Positions 50,141-60,806 of a DNA stretch of 64,000 nucleotides are shown here, in pieces (the stretch's first letter is position 1; every line of letters begins with the position of its first letter). The notes under the pieces are model-generated. The model worked only from the letters and a program-made list of their open reading frames with translations. It was not told the DNA's origin and did not search any database. The stretch is from Psychrosphaera haliotis (GTDB taxonomy: Bacteria > Pseudomonadota > Gammaproteobacteria > Enterobacterales > Alteromonadaceae), in contig NZ_WOCD01000002.1 in the NCBI RefSeq assembly GCF_009728465.1, positions 124,001 to 188,000 of the forward strand. Reading direction: 5' to 3'. A program made the translations under genes and the position numbers.

Positions 50141-51202
50141 TTAAACCAAGTTATTTGAGATATCAGTAGGTAGCACAGTTAACAATGCCCGTTGGCCAAT
50201 TGCAACGTGCGCATTTGGAAATACAATCGCTTCGCCATCTTCGTTTGCGACAATCGCTTCGCCCTTTTCTTTTGCTAACTCCTGGCCTTTTTTAAACTCC
50301 GTAAAGTTCGCTACATTGTCGGCAAAGGACAGTTCAAATGATTCATCGGTTTTATTAATTTCTCTAAAAACTGTCATTATTTGATAATTAGTAGCATCAA
50401 AAGACTCACCATCAAAGTGTGTGCCTTTTAAAAGGTTTATTAGAGTCTGCTTTGCCGATGCAAATTTGGTTTGATCATTTTCACCAAACGGTCGTACTTT
50501 TCCTAGCTCAACCGTAAATGAATTTGCTTTGTGTTCATTTGATGAATAGTAGCTAAAGGTGGTGGCAGCCTTTTCCATTAACAAGAAGGTAGTCACACCC
50601 ATTGCGCGTAAAATTTCAAATTGCTGCTTTTTCCAAGGTTTACCATGAATAAACGGATATACAGCAAACTTCTCATGAGCAGAATCTCTAATTGCGGTAT
50701 GTAAGTCATAGTGTGTTCGTTCTGCCTGCGGGTGCAACTCAAAAAAGCGTGTTACATATTCTTCAAGTTTAGCGGCTCTTTCACACTCTTTATTTTCAAA
50801 TGGTAACGCAGCGTTACTCTCTGGATCTGCTTTCGTATGACGACCACTAAACAGACGATTTAGATTTTCTTCAACAAAACGCTCGCTAATGTTAATAGCT
50901 GCTGGGTTACCGTAAATGAAAAGTACTGGGTGTTTAATTGCCAAAGTATTACTAACCAAATCATTAATAATATCGGTACATATTTCTATAGGCGCTGTTT
51001 CATTTCCATGAATGGCAGAAGAGAAAACAAATGCTTGTTCTTGTTCTGAGGCGTTATTTTTAGGTGAGAAATAGATAACACCTGTATCCCAAACTTGAAC
51101 GTTATAAAGTTCGTTAGGAACATTGAACGCATCTAAATGCCATTCATTATTTCTAGTAATCGTCAGGAAGTCTGGTGAAATTAAATCAAACGTAGTAGCC
51201 AT
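50141..51202 (-). CDS. astE: Succinylglutamate desuccinylase
   Basis: A 353-residue zinc hydrolase, last enzyme of the arginine succinyltransferase pathway (succinylglutamate to glutamate and succinate). The zinc ligands are in FSSAIHGNETAPIEI (H..E) and THYDLHTAIRDS (His), with NPAAINISERFVEENLNRLF and SFTVELGKVRPFG as family signatures (general-base Glu in VELGKVRPFG). The other ast genes are not in the window, so this is an isolated astE. A terminator separates it from glgP upstream. Confidence 0.94.
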   Translation of the reverse strand: MATTFDLISPDFLTITRNNEWHLDAFNVPNELYNVQVWDTGVIYFSPKNNASEQEQAFVFSSAIHGNETAPIEICTDIINDLVSNTLAIKHPVLFIYGNPAAINISERFVEENLNRLFSGRHTKADPESNAALPFENKECERAAKLEEYVTRFFELHPQAERTHYDLHTAIRDSAHEKFAVYPFIHGKPWKKQQFEILRAMGVTTFLLMEKAATTFSYYSSNEHKANSFTVELGKVRPFGENDQTKFASAKQTLINLLKGTHFDGESFDATNYQIMTVFREINKTDESFELSFADNVANFTEFKKGQELAKEKGEAIVANEDGEAIVFPNAHVAIGQRALLTVLPTDISNNLV

Positions 51203-51296
51203 GTAGGGAGTAGTCCTAAAAATATATTGATGAAGTTATATCTTATCAAATCCAACGAATTTACATAACCCCAGTAAGCTTTCGGTAAACAGATAC

Positions 51297-51325
51297 AAAA
51301 AAGCCCAGACTGACTGGGCTTTTTC
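51297..51325 (-). terminator. Terminator after glgP
   Basis: The stem AAAGCCCAG/CTGGGCTTT around the ACTGA loop lies about 50 bases after the glgP stop and gives a T-tract (TTTTTTG) on the minus strand. Confidence 0.85.
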
Positions 51326-51371
51326 TGAACTCACTTAAGGGAGTTAACCTAAGTAAATTAACTTAAGTAAA

Positions 51372-53858
51372 TTAGTTTACTTTTACTGGGTAAGATTTTA
51401 ATTTCCAGATTCTGTCTACATAGTCTTGTATAGAACGGTCAGAGTTGAACTTGCCCATATAAGCTGTGTTTAGAATCGCGCTCTTCGCCCAACCTTGCTT
51501 GTCAATGTACTTAGCATTAACTTGCTCGTGTGCTTTAGAGTAACCGTCAAAATCCGCTAAACATAAATAAGGATCACCACCTTCCAAAAGACTGTGCTTG
51601 ATTGATGCTAACTCACCTGGCTTACCTGACGTAAAGTAGTCAGTTTCGAACCAGTCTAATACCGCTTTAATCTCTGGGTTTGCGTAGTAATAGTCCCAAG
51701 GGCTATAACCGGCTTTGTTAACGGCTTTAACTTCATCAACCGTCAAACCAAAAATAACAACGTTGTCTTCACCAACTTCTTCGGCGATTTCTATATTTGC
51801 ACCATCAAGCGTACCAATAGTAATTGCACCGTTTAGCGCCAGTTTCATATTACCAGTACCAGACGCTTCTTTACCCGCTGTTGATATTTGTTCAGAAACA
51901 TCAGCCGCAGGGATCATTTTCTCTGCTAACGAAACGCGATAGTTTGGTAAAAATACAACTTTAAGTTTGCCTTTTATACGCTCGTCATTATTCACTTTGT
52001 CAGCTACTTTATTAATGGCATAAATAATATCTTTAGCCAATTTATATCCTGGCGCCGCTTTAGCACCAAAGATAAACACACGAGGGTGCATATCGTAGTC
52101 TGGGTTTTGCAATAAACGACGATATAAAGCCATGATGTGCAATAAGTTTAAGTGTTGACGTTTGTATTCATGTAAACGCTTAATTTGAATATCAAAAATA
52201 GCTGAAGGATCTACTTCAACGTCCGTTAACTCTTTAATAACGGATGCTAACTCTACTTTGTTTTCATGTTTAATGGCCATGAATTGCTTTTGGAATTCAG
52301 CATCGTCCGCTTTTTTATCTAAGTCACGCAATAACTCTAAGTTTGTTGGCCACTTATCGCCAACTGTCGCGTCGATTAACTCTGATAATTTAGGATTACA
52401 AGCTTTTAACCAACGTCTTGGTGTAACGCCATTGGTTACGTTTGTTAGTTTTTCTGGCCAAAGTGCATCAAACTCAGGGAATAAATCACTCTTAACCAAC
52501 GCTGAGTGAACTTCAGCAACACCATTCACTTTATTAGAACCAATAACACTTAAGTTACCCATTCTAACCATACGTTCATGGCCTTCTTCAATAATAGAAA
52601 GCTTAGACTTAATTGTATCGTTGCCTGGCCACTTAGCTTCAACTTCATCGTTTAGGAAACGACGGTTAATCTCATAAATGATTTCTAAATGTCTCGGTAA
52701 CACTTTTTCAAACAAGCTTACAGACCATTTCTCTAATGCTTCTGGCAATAAAGTGTGGTTAGTATAACTAAATGTTTCGCGACATACGTTCCATGCGTAA
52801 TCCCAATCTTGATTAAACTCATCAACCAAAATTCGCATTAGTTCAGGTATCGCCACAGCTGGATGGGTATCGTTAAGCTGAACCGCTACTTGTGCACTAA
52901 ACTTGCTCCAATCTTCACCGTGAGCTCGCTGATAGCGATTAATAATGTCTTTTAATGAACAAGCACTAAAGAAGTATTGCTGAATTAAGCGCAACTCTTT
53001 ACCAGCTTCTGTTTCATCATTTGGGTAAAGCACTTTAGAAACGGTCTCTGACTCTACATTTTCTTTATGAGCGTCATGGTAACCACCGGCATTAAATACA
53101 TCCCAGTTAAAGAAGTCTGATGCACGAGATTCCCACAAACGAAGAATATTTACGTTAGTACCTTCATAACCTACAACTGGTACATCCCAAGGAACACCTT
53201 TAATAACACGACCTGGATGCCAAACTTTAGCAATATGTCCGTTGTCATCAAATTTAGTTTCTACGTAACCATAAACAGGTATTTCTTGAACGTTTTCCGG
53301 ACGACAAATCTCAAATGGATTGCCGTATTCACGCCAACTGTCTGGTCTCTCTATTTGGTGACCATCTTGAAACTCTTGGCGGAACAAGCCATGTTCATAA
53401 TGAATACCATAACCAACCGCTGGTAAATGCATCGTAGCTAAAGAGTCAATAAAACAAGCTGCTAAACGACCTAAACCACCATTTCCTAACGCCATATCTT
53501 CTTCTTCGTCTACCAAAGTTTCGATATTAATGTCTAATTCTTTAAGCGCTTCTTGTGCAACGGTATACAAACCTAAGTTGTGTAGGTTATTGCCCGTTAA
53601 ACGTCCCATCAAAAACTCTAACGAAAAGTAATGTACTGCTCGCGTATCGTTTTCAAAATAAGTTCTTTGGGTTTGGCTAAGGCTGTTGTAAACATACTCA
53701 TTTAACGCAGAAGATACTGCGTCCCACCAACTTCTGTTGGTTGCCTTATTTACATCAGTACCGTGCGTTGCATTAAGATGTTTAAGTATAGAATCCTTAA
53801 ACGCTGCAGCGGTTACGTCCGCTGTAAGTGGAAATGAAGTTTTGCTGTTATTCGCCAT
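51372..53858 (-). CDS. glgP: Glycogen/starch/alpha-glucan phosphorylase
   Basis: An 828-residue PLP-dependent phosphorylase that releases glucose-1-phosphate from alpha-glucans. The PLP-lysine segment is [36 protein letters not shown] and [18 protein letters not shown] are N-terminal signatures, and [19 protein letters not shown] and [12 protein letters not shown] are also conserved. It could be glycogen or maltodextrin phosphorylase; sequence alone does not separate them. It lies downstream of pgm on the same strand, so the two turn glucan into glucose-6-phosphate. Confidence 0.96.
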   Translation of the reverse strand: MANNSKTSFPLTADVTAAAFKDSILKHLNATHGTDVNKATNRSWWDAVSSALNEYVYNSLSQTQRTYFENDTRAVHYFSLEFLMGRLTGNNLHNLGLYTVAQEALKELDINIETLVDEEEDMALGNGGLGRLAACFIDSLATMHLPAVGYGIHYEHGLFRQEFQDGHQIERPDSWREYGNPFEICRPENVQEIPVYGYVETKFDDNGHIAKVWHPGRVIKGVPWDVPVVGYEGTNVNILRLWESRASDFFNWDVFNAGGYHDAHKENVESETVSKVLYPNDETEAGKELRLIQQYFFSACSLKDIINRYQRAHGEDWSKFSAQVAVQLNDTHPAVAIPELMRILVDEFNQDWDYAWNVCRETFSYTNHTLLPEALEKWSVSLFEKVLPRHLEIIYEINRRFLNDEVEAKWPGNDTIKSKLSIIEEGHERMVRMGNLSVIGSNKVNGVAEVHSALVKSDLFPEFDALWPEKLTNVTNGVTPRRWLKACNPKLSELIDATVGDKWPTNLELLRDLDKKADDAEFQKQFMAIKHENKVELASVIKELTDVEVDPSAIFDIQIKRLHEYKRQHLNLLHIMALYRRLLQNPDYDMHPRVFIFGAKAAPGYKLAKDIIYAINKVADKVNNDERIKGKLKVVFLPNYRVSLAEKMIPAADVSEQISTAGKEASGTGNMKLALNGAITIGTLDGANIEIAEEVGEDNVVIFGLTVDEVKAVNKAGYSPWDYYYANPEIKAVLDWFETDYFTSGKPGELASIKHSLLEGGDPYLCLADFDGYSKAHEQVNAKYIDKQGWAKSAILNTAYMGKFNSDRSIQDYVDRIWKLKSYPVKVN

Positions 53859-54053
53859 GTGAATTGCCCTTTTGTTTCAAGACTCAGCATTATTTGAATT
53901 ATGCTCAAAAGAAAATATTTGAGGAGCTTGAGTTCAAGAATAGTCAAAATATGGGGAAGGAATATATAGGTAAGCGGGTTTTTGACCAAGCCGATGACCT
54001 GAATTTTTGACCTACATACGTTTGCACGCCAAAAATTCAAGGTAAATTAAAGA

Positions 54054-55710
54054 CTACAAGCCTTTGCTATTAAAAGCTGACGCGACGATTTGTTGCGCTT
54101 CTTTTTCAATTTTGGCTAAGTGCGATTCACCAATAAAGCTCTCCATATATATTTTATATATATTTTCTGTACCCGATGGCCTAGCAGCAAACCAACCATT
54201 TTGAGTAACCACTTTTAAGCCACCAATTGGTGCATCATTCCCAGGCGCTTGAGTAAGTATTGAGACTATCTCTTCACCTGCCAACATGTTTGATGTGATA
54301 TCAGTTGGTGATAATGATGAAAGTACAGACTTTTGCTCTGGACTCGCTGGCGCATCAATTCGCTTATAAAAAGGTTTACCATGATCTTCTACAAGCTTGT
54401 CATAGTATTCTGACGGATTCAGTCCTGTAACAGCTGTGATCTCCACCGCTAGCAAGGCTAAAATAATGCCATCTTTATCCGTTGACCAAACGTCACCGTA
54501 ACGCGTTAAGAAGCTCGCACCTGCACTTTCCTCTCCACCAAACATAAGCTGGTGATTAGATAATCCCTCTACAAACCATTTAAAACCCACTGGTACTTCT
54601 ACAACATCTTTGCCGTTGGCTTTAGCAACACGGTCAATCATAGAGGTTGAAACTAACGTTTTTCCTATTTTAAGGTTTGCGTCCCATTCTGGGCGATGCT
54701 TAGATAAATAATCAATACAAACAGATAGATAATGATTTGGGTTCATAAGCCCGTGCGTTTTAGTCACTATGCCGTGGCGGTCATAGTCTGGATCGTTTGC
54801 AACGGAGATTTCAAACTGTTCTTTAAGATCAATTAAGCTCGCCATCGCTTTTTCTGACGAACAATCCATACGAATTTTTCCGTCTTTATCTAAAGACATA
54901 AAAGAGAAAGTTGGGTCTACTATTTCGTTTACCAGGTTTAAATCAATACCATATTGTGCCTTTATTTCTGGCCAATAGTGAATACCAGAACCGCCTAAAG
55001 GATCAACGCCTATTTTAATACCCGCTTTACGGATAGCTACAAAATCAATGACGCGTTTCTAAGCCGCTAACATAGTCAGCAATAAAGTCTTGCTCTTTAA
55101 CGTAACCTGTATTCCATGCTTGGCTGTAAGGGAATAGTTTAACGTCGGCTAAGTCTTCAATCAGTAGTTGATTTGCTCGATCTTCAATCCACTTAGTAAC
55201 TTTACTGTCAGCCGGGCCACCATGCGGCGGGTTATATTTAATCCCACCATCTTGGGGAGGATTATGCGACGGCGTGATAATAATGCCATCAGCCAAAAAT
55301 GCTGGATGGTCTTTATTGTGCTCAATAATCAAATTGGATATCACAGGAGTAGGCGTATAACCTAAACCAGCCTGCACCACGACCTGAATTTCGTTGGCTA
55401 CTAAAACCTCGATAACTGAAGCAAAAGCTGCTTCTGATAAAGCGTGCGTATCAAAGCCTAAATAAACCGGGCCTTCATAGTGCTGTTCAATACGGTATTC
55501 ACATATCGCTTGGGTGATTGCTAACACATGGCTTTCGTTAAATGTTGTATTAAGCGCTGAACCACGATGGCCAGACGTGCCAAAGGCAACGCGCTGTTCA
55601 GGGTATTTTTCAACATCCGGCTCATTTAAATAATAACTCGCCATCAACCTTGGAACATTAATTAGGTCTTCAGGTAACGCCGGCAAACCAGCTCGTTCGT
55701 GCAATGCCAT
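54054..55710 (-). CDS. pgm: Phosphoglucomutase (frameshifted)
   Basis: About 551 residues after repair (546 in E. coli). It interconverts glucose-1- and glucose-6-phosphate. [11 protein letters not shown] (sugar entry), the phosphoserine loop [25 protein letters not shown] (Mg site), [10 protein letters not shown] and the phosphate-binding [13 protein letters not shown] are all present. The frame shifts +1 at the A-run 55056-55058: removing one A joins YVSGLE to [19 protein letters not shown]. It starts nine bases after seqA, the same order as in E. coli. The catalytic parts all survive, so an indel error is the likely cause. Confidence 0.95.
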
Positions 55711-55719
55711 ATTGATTCC

Positions 55720-56385
55720 TTAAATTAGTTCACGTAGCTTTTCAGCGTCCGTTTCTTCGTAACCAAGATGTTTAGCCACTTCAAAAATAATAAACTTCTT
55801 TCTAGGTGTATTATTATTTGTCGTTACCCAGTAATCACTATTTGGAATTTGTTTTGGTTTGATGCTACTGCCGCTTGCTTCTAATTCAGACGCCGACAAA
55901 CCGAAGTAATTACGTTCACGGCCTTTAATTTCAAGTACGTTGTTAAAATTAGAATTGTGCGCACGATGCAGTTTACCGAGTATGAAAAGAAAACGCCCTA
56001 CTGCACCTTTTTGAGTTGCTACTTCTTCTTTATTGAGCAAGTTAAATACAGTGGTATCTTTACAAATTGAAGGTTCTAAAACTTGGTCGTCTTGTGTTTC
56101 AGGTTCTTCTACTAATGGAGCTATTTCCACTTTAGTATCGGGAGCATCTACTTTAACTGATGAATCAACAACAGGTTGGTTGTTTATCTCTGAGACATTG
56201 TCATTTTTTGAGCTACTAACCTTTGAAGTTGTTGCCGCAGAAGGTTGAAGTGTTACCTCAACTTGCTTAGATTGGGTATTTTCCCACAACAGTCTTCTAA
56301 GAATATCTGAGGCGCTTTCGCCTATTTTTTGTGTGTTTGCTGCGATGAATTGATATAAATCATCGTCTATCTGAATAGTTTTCAT
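55720..56385 (-). CDS. seqA: Replication initiation modulator SeqA
   Basis: A 221-residue SeqA, which sequesters hemimethylated GATC at oriC. The N-terminal multimerisation part is MKTIQIDDDLYQFIAANTQK and GESASDILRRLLWE; the C-terminal DNA-binding part is GAVGRFLFILGKLHRAHNSN, GRERNYFGLSASELEASGSS and DYWVTTNNNTPRKKFIIFEV. A long linker (about residues 45-125), rich in Ser, Val and Asp, is longer than in E. coli (181 residues). ATG 56385 was chosen over the TTG three codons earlier. A dam methylase is expected in the organism. Confidence 0.95.
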   Translation of the reverse strand: MKTIQIDDDLYQFIAANTQKIGESASDILRRLLWENTQSKQVEVTLQPSAATTSKVSSSKNDNVSEINNQPVVDSSVKVDAPDTKVEIAPLVEEPETQDDQVLEPSICKDTTVFNLLNKEEVATQKGAVGRFLFILGKLHRAHNSNFNNVLEIKGRERNYFGLSASELEASGSSIKPKQIPNSDYWVTTNNNTPRKKFIIFEVAKHLGYEETDAEKLRELI

Positions 56386-56565
56386 AAAATCCAATCATTA
56401 CTAATTATTATTTGTTTAAAATGATCGTTAACAGAAATGTTAAGGAATAACTCATTATAACCAGAATCAAAGTTGCTCTTAAAGCCTAATTGCATTAATT
56501 AGTGGTGTAAGGGAAAATAAAGTCAAAGTATAGGTTAATAAACCTAAATTAATTAAGGCAAATTG

Positions 56566-57333
56566 ATGACAATAAATTACCAATCCATGGGCGAAGGAAA
56601 ACCGTTGATCATAATTCATGGTTTGTTCGGCACGTCAGACAACTTAAAAGCCGTTGCTAGAGAACTTAGTGATGAGCATAAGGTCTACTTAATTGATGCA
56701 CCTGGACATGGTGACTCAGATACTGTCGTACCACTTTCAATCGCAAACATGGCAAACGCGGTAAGTGATTTTATCAAACAGCTGAATGTTGGTCCTGTAC
56801 AAATATTGGGACATTCGCTGGGCGGTAAAATTGCGATGGAAATTGCTTTGGCAAATCCCGAGTTAATATCTAAGTTAATCGTTGCGGATATCGCCCCCGT
56901 GCAATATAAACCGCGACATGATGACATTATTTCCAGTTTGCAGGCAGTGCCATTATCCACATTGGAAAATAGAAAAGACGCCGACGAAATTTTAGCGAGA
57001 AAGATCAATGAACCAGGCGTTCGAAGCTTTTTGTTGAAGAGTTTAGTACGAGATAAATCTAAACCTGGAGAGTGGATGTGGCGATTTAATTTAGACCAGT
57101 TGTCTTCAGACTACAATGAACTAATAAAAAGTAACCGTGAAGGGACATACTCTGGCCCAACTCTTTTTATTATAGGTAGCGAATCTAGCTATGTATTGCC
57201 GGAACATCGAGGTGAGATTGTTGGGCGGTTCCCTAATACCAAAGCTAAAACTATAAATGGAGCGGGACATTGGCTACATGCAGAACGCTCAGTTGCATTT
57301 GTAAAAATATGTAGAGATTTTTTATCTGAATAG
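56566..57333 (+). CDS. ybfF: Alpha/beta-hydrolase esterase YbfF
   Basis: A 255-residue alpha/beta-hydrolase. The oxyanion loop is IIIHGLFGTSDNLK, the nucleophile elbow GHSLGGKIAM (Ser about 96), and the late histidine NGAGHWLHAE. It is the YbfF type, an acyl-CoA or short-chain esterase in E. coli. ATG 56566 was preferred over the TTG just before it because AAGG is seven bases upstream. Divergent from seqA, as in E. coli. Confidence 0.9.
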   Translation: MTINYQSMGEGKPLIIIHGLFGTSDNLKAVARELSDEHKVYLIDAPGHGDSDTVVPLSIANMANAVSDFIKQLNVGPVQILGHSLGGKIAMEIALANPELISKLIVADIAPVQYKPRHDDIISSLQAVPLSTLENRKDADEILARKINEPGVRSFLLKSLVRDKSKPGEWMWRFNLDQLSSDYNELIKSNREGTYSGPTLFIIGSESSYVLPEHRGEIVGRFPNTKAKTINGAGHWLHAERSVAFVKICRDFLSE

Positions 57334-57449
57334 CTGAAATAACTCTTTAAATTTGTTAAAATCCGCCGCCGTTTGGGTCTTTGCGTCCAAACCAGCAACA
57401 AAGTAAAGCGAATAAAACGTCGTTAATGTTCTTTTAAGGTAGTGAAGTA

Positions 57450-57668
57450 ATGACACCAGAGCAGTATGCAATAGCAGAAACAATCGGTCTTAACTTGTTC
57501 TTTTTAGGCATTTTTGTATTTATCGGCTTAGCCATACAAGACGTTTTAAAAAAAGGCGATGTTCCAAAATTTGGCAGGGTCTTTGTTTGGTTGGTACTAT
57601 TTTTAGGTTGCGCCGGTTTTGTTGCAAAAGGAATTATTCAATTTTTCTGGGAAAATAACGGTTTATAG
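57450..57668 (+). CDS. DUF2788 membrane protein
   Basis: A 72-residue protein with two membrane helices (IGLNLFFLGIFVFIGLAIQD and VFVWLVLFLGCAGFVAKGII) joined by VLKKGDVPKFGR, the signature of DUF2788. The family often lies between ybfF and fldA in gammaproteobacteria. Its function is unknown. AAGG before ATG supports the start. A short hairpin GTTTGG/CCAAAC (57371-57376 with 57387-57392) is in its leader. It is separated from ybfE by three bases. Confidence 0.85.
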   Translation: MTPEQYAIAETIGLNLFFLGIFVFIGLAIQDVLKKGDVPKFGRVFVWLVLFLGCAGFVAKGIIQFFWENNGL

Positions 57669-57671
57669 TAA

Positions 57672-57956
57672 ATGGCTAAAGCTACAATAGATAGAACAAC
57701 TATAGATCTGTTTGCAACTGATAAACAAAGAGGCAGACCAAAATCGTCGCCATACAGTCGTGAACAGCAAATAAGAATTAATAAAAAAAATCAGCTTACT
57801 CGAGATAAGCAAGCTGGTTTAAAACGTGTAGAAATTAAGCTGCACAAAGAAATTTATGACGATGCAACGGTAATAGCAGAAGAACGCGGGATTAGCCGCA
57901 GCGAATTATTAGCAGAGTTAATTGAAGAATCATTAAAAAATTTATTAGAAGGTTAA
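57672..57956 (+). CDS. ybfE: LexA-regulated-type ribbon-helix-helix protein YbfE
   Basis: A 94-residue basic protein. The N-terminal ATIDRTTIDLFATDKQRGRP is the YbfE signature, and the C-terminal half (RVEIKLHKEIYDDATVIAEE, then RGISRSELLAELIEESLKN) is a ribbon-helix-helix fold. In E. coli the gene is LexA-controlled; I saw no CTGT-N8-ACAG box in the short upstream region here, so control may differ. It starts three bases after DUF2788 and ends four bases before fldA. Confidence 0.86.
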   Translation: MAKATIDRTTIDLFATDKQRGRPKSSPYSREQQIRINKKNQLTRDKQAGLKRVEIKLHKEIYDDATVIAEERGISRSELLAELIEESLKNLLEG

Positions 57957-57960
57957 TCCG

Positions 57961-58485
57961 ATGGCAAGTGTAGGCATCTATTTTGGTAGCGATACTGGTA
58001 ATACTGAACATATCGCAAAAATGATCCAGAAAGAGTTAGGTAAAAATCTAATTGACGTTCACGATGTGGCAAAAAGCACTAAAGAAGAAATCGCTGAATA
58101 TGATTTACTTCTTTTTGGAATCCCGACTTGGTATTACGGCGAGGCGCAGTGTGACTGGGATGACTTTTTCCCAGAGCTAGAGCAAATTGACTTCGACGGA
58201 AAGCTTGTTGCTATTTTTGGTTGTGGCGATCAAGAAGATTACGCAGAGTATTTCTTAGATGCGATGGGCATGGTTCGTGACATTGTAGAAACTAAAGGTG
58301 CGGTGCTATTGGGTCAATGGTCTACTGCTGGTTATGATTTTGTAGCCTCTAAAGGCATGGCAGATGCTGACCATTTTGTTGGCTTAGGAATTGATGAAGA
58401 TAGACAGCCTGAGCTAACAGAGCAACGTGTTAAGCAATGGTGTGCTCAGATTCGTGAAGAGATGTGTTTAGACGAATTGGCCTAA
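57961..58485 (+). CDS. fldA: Flavodoxin I
   Basis: A 174-residue long-chain flavodoxin, an FMN electron carrier for radical-SAM enzymes and methionine synthase reactivation. IYFGSDTGNTEHIAK is the FMN phosphate loop, FGIPTWYYGEAQCDWDDF holds the Trp stacking the flavin, and FGCGDQEDYAEYFLDAMG is the third loop. The 20-residue insert typical of long-chain flavodoxins is present. It is the last gene of ybfF-DUF2788-ybfE-fldA; a strong terminator follows. Confidence 0.96.
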   Translation: MASVGIYFGSDTGNTEHIAKMIQKELGKNLIDVHDVAKSTKEEIAEYDLLLFGIPTWYYGEAQCDWDDFFPELEQIDFDGKLVAIFGCGDQEDYAEYFLDAMGMVRDIVETKGAVLLGQWSTAGYDFVASKGMADADHFVGLGIDEDRQPELTEQRVKQWCAQIREEMCLDELA

Positions 58486-58534
58486 TAACGAATTAACCGC
58501 TTGAGAAAGTATTAAGCTTTCTTTTTAAAGCAAT

Positions 58535-58575
58535 AAAAAACCAGCAAGTGTAAATACTACATTGCTGGTTTTTTT
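58535..58575. terminator. Terminator after fldA
   Basis: The stem AAAAAACCAGCAA/TTGCTGGTTTTTT (58535-58547 with 58562-58574) with a 14-base loop is followed by T on both strands. It lies between the convergent fldA and DASS genes. Confidence 0.9.
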
Positions 58576-58628
58576 GTATCTAGAGTTTAAGCCAACCTAA
58601 TGATTGGCTCATTCGTACTAAGGTAGCG

Positions 58629-60004
58629 CTAGTGAATTACATAAACCACCGTTGAAACAATAACCGCACCAATGATATTTAAACCTACACCCTTTTTAGC
58701 CATGTCTGAAATTGTTAACTGCCCAGATGCAAATACGATGCTGTTTGGGGCCGTTGCAACGGGTAAACAAAAAGCAAAGCTACAAGATATTACAGCCGGT
58801 ATCATTATAAGCTCCATTGGAATGCCCTTTTCAATAGCTACACTTGCTAGAATTGGCATGAACAAGGTTGCCGTCGCGGTATTAGAAGTCACCTCGGTCA
58901 AAAACGACAAGCTAAGACACAACGCCAATAATAAAAAGAATAATGGTAATGCAAAAGCTGAAGAAAGTTGACTACCTATTAATTCGCTTAAACCCGACGC
59001 AGCAAAACCTTTAGCTAGACAAATACCACTACTAAATAAAATGAGCATATCCCAAGGAATTGTTTTGGCTTGCTGCCAATTCAAAATAGGCTTGTTATCA
59101 TCGCCAATAACAATTGCCATTAACATAGCGCCAAACAACGCAATTGTTGCATCACCAACGAGTGTCATTCCCGTAAGTTCGGACCAACCTCCAAAAGGGT
59201 GTTTCCTAAAAATCCACAGTAAAGCAATAACCAAAAAACAATGAGTGCACGTCTTTCACTCGTGCGCCATTCTCCAACCTCAGGCAGTTCTAGTTTGTGA
59301 TTTAGAGTGATGCCCCTGCTCAAATAAAGCGCCACAACAGGAATGGTAACTATTACTACAGGAACGCCGTATTTCATCCAATGAACAAAACCAAACTCGT
59401 TGCCAGCGTAGCTTTCATATACCGATGCAAATATAACATTAGGTGGTGTGCCGATTAATGTACCTACTCCACCAATACTTGCCGAAAATGCTAATCCTAA
59501 TAACAAGGCTACTGCAAAGTCTCTGTTGTTAGCAGATAGAGCAATTGCCGTAGCAACGGGGATTAGAGCTAATACCGTTGCCGTATTCGAGATCCACATA
59601 GACAAAACACTACTGGCCACCATAAAGGCAAAAACAATTCGAAATGCGCTAGTACCGCCAATAGCATTAATAATGTTAAACGCGATCCGTTTATGAACCC
59701 CGCTGGATTCAAGACCCTTCGCCAATAGAAATGCACCCATTAATAATATGATGACATGACTACCAAATGCCGAAGAGGCTTCTTTAAAGTCTATAACTCC
59801 AAATGCTGGTAAAAACACAAAAGGAACAAGTGAAGCAAACGGAATAGGTACCGCTTCTGTTACCCACCATATTCCAACCCAAACGGTTATCGCTAACGTT
59901 ATGGCAATTGCTTTAGGTTGACCAAGCTCTGCAGTTAAAAACCCTATACAAAATGCAATGAGTGGTGCTAGCCAAATTAAATTCTGCTTTCTTAAAAGCA
60001 TCAA
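58629..60004 (-). CDS. DASS/SLC13 family sodium:anion symporter (frameshifted)
   Basis: About 458 residues after repair. Two repeated Na-binding motifs, WISNTATVLALIPVATAIA and EVTSNTATATLFMPILAS, identify the DASS (CitT/SLC13) family, which imports dicarboxylates, citrate or sulfate with sodium. WWVTEAVPIPFASLVPFVFL and GTLIGTPPNVIFAS also match. The frame breaks at the run 59233-59238: one extra T on the minus strand gives IVFLVIALLWIFRK. The substrate cannot be read from the sequence. It is divergent from the lipoprotein gene. Confidence 0.9.
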
Positions 60005-60205
60005 TACTCCATGTTAGTTTACTTCAAGAATTGCTAATTTATACCACCATGGACTATACAATTATAGTTTCTAAGAGTTTTTTAGACATAAACTTACCCA
60101 TGTTTAAACTTTAAGTTGATAAATGGTTTTTTTTTATACATATTAAGTTGCGAATGGATAGGTTAATTTTAAAAGTTAACCACAAATTAGATAAGGATAA
60201 ATTTA

Positions 60206-60730
60206 ATGAAAATCATCTACCTAGCATTCTTTTCACTGCTTATAAATGCCTGTGCGACTTCTCCTAATGAATCAGACAATGTTAAAGCAACATCAATAAA
60301 TTATTTGCTAACTAAGAATGACACTAGTGTTTTTTATGTCGGTGTTGTCGGTTTTGATGGAAAGCGTACCGACGGAAATGGAATTAAACCTGGCCCACAC
60401 ATACTTTATTTAAGAGCCTTACAGTCCAAGGATAGCTCTTCCGATAAAGTTCAAGAAGCATTTCTGCCTATAAAAGTAAAATTGAACGAGTCAAAACAGC
60501 ATTTATTGCGTGCATCAAATACTGAAAACCAAATTATGGTTTGGGTTGAAGACGAACAATCAAACTTAGTTAGCCAAAAGGTCCCTCTACGCTTTAATAA
60601 AAACGACGTTATTAAATTAAAAGCCCCTGTAGATGATGGCATAGAAAGAATTGAAATCGTTACGCAACGCACCACACCATTTCAACTTTCAAGAAAAACA
60701 GAGTCAAATGTGGTTTCAAAAATGTTGTAG
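60206..60730 (+). CDS. Putative lipoprotein, unknown function
   Basis: A 174-residue lipoprotein: signal MKIIYLAFFSLLINAC with lipobox INAC. The mature part has FYVGVVGFDGKRTDGNGI and KPGPHILYLRAL, where the PGPH-L-L pattern resembles the PG-x-H strands of small beta-sandwich domains in bacterial surface proteins. No family is recognised with confidence. AAGGA precedes the ATG. It has its own promoter region and is convergent with nagZ. Confidence 0.65.
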   Translation: MKIIYLAFFSLLINACATSPNESDNVKATSINYLLTKNDTSVFYVGVVGFDGKRTDGNGIKPGPHILYLRALQSKDSSSDKVQEAFLPIKVKLNESKQHLLRASNTENQIMVWVEDEQSNLVSQKVPLRFNKNDVIKLKAPVDDGIERIEIVTQRTTPFQLSRKTESNVVSKML

Positions 60731-60806
60731 CTAAACTAAATAATACTCGTGAATCATCAATAACGAGCAAAAAACTACAAGACCGTTATAACGGTGGAGA
60801 ATGTAA

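Noticed and set aside
57334-57671. LexA box for ybfE
   Set aside because: No CTGT-N8-ACAG pattern was seen in the DUF2788 leader or immediately before ybfE.
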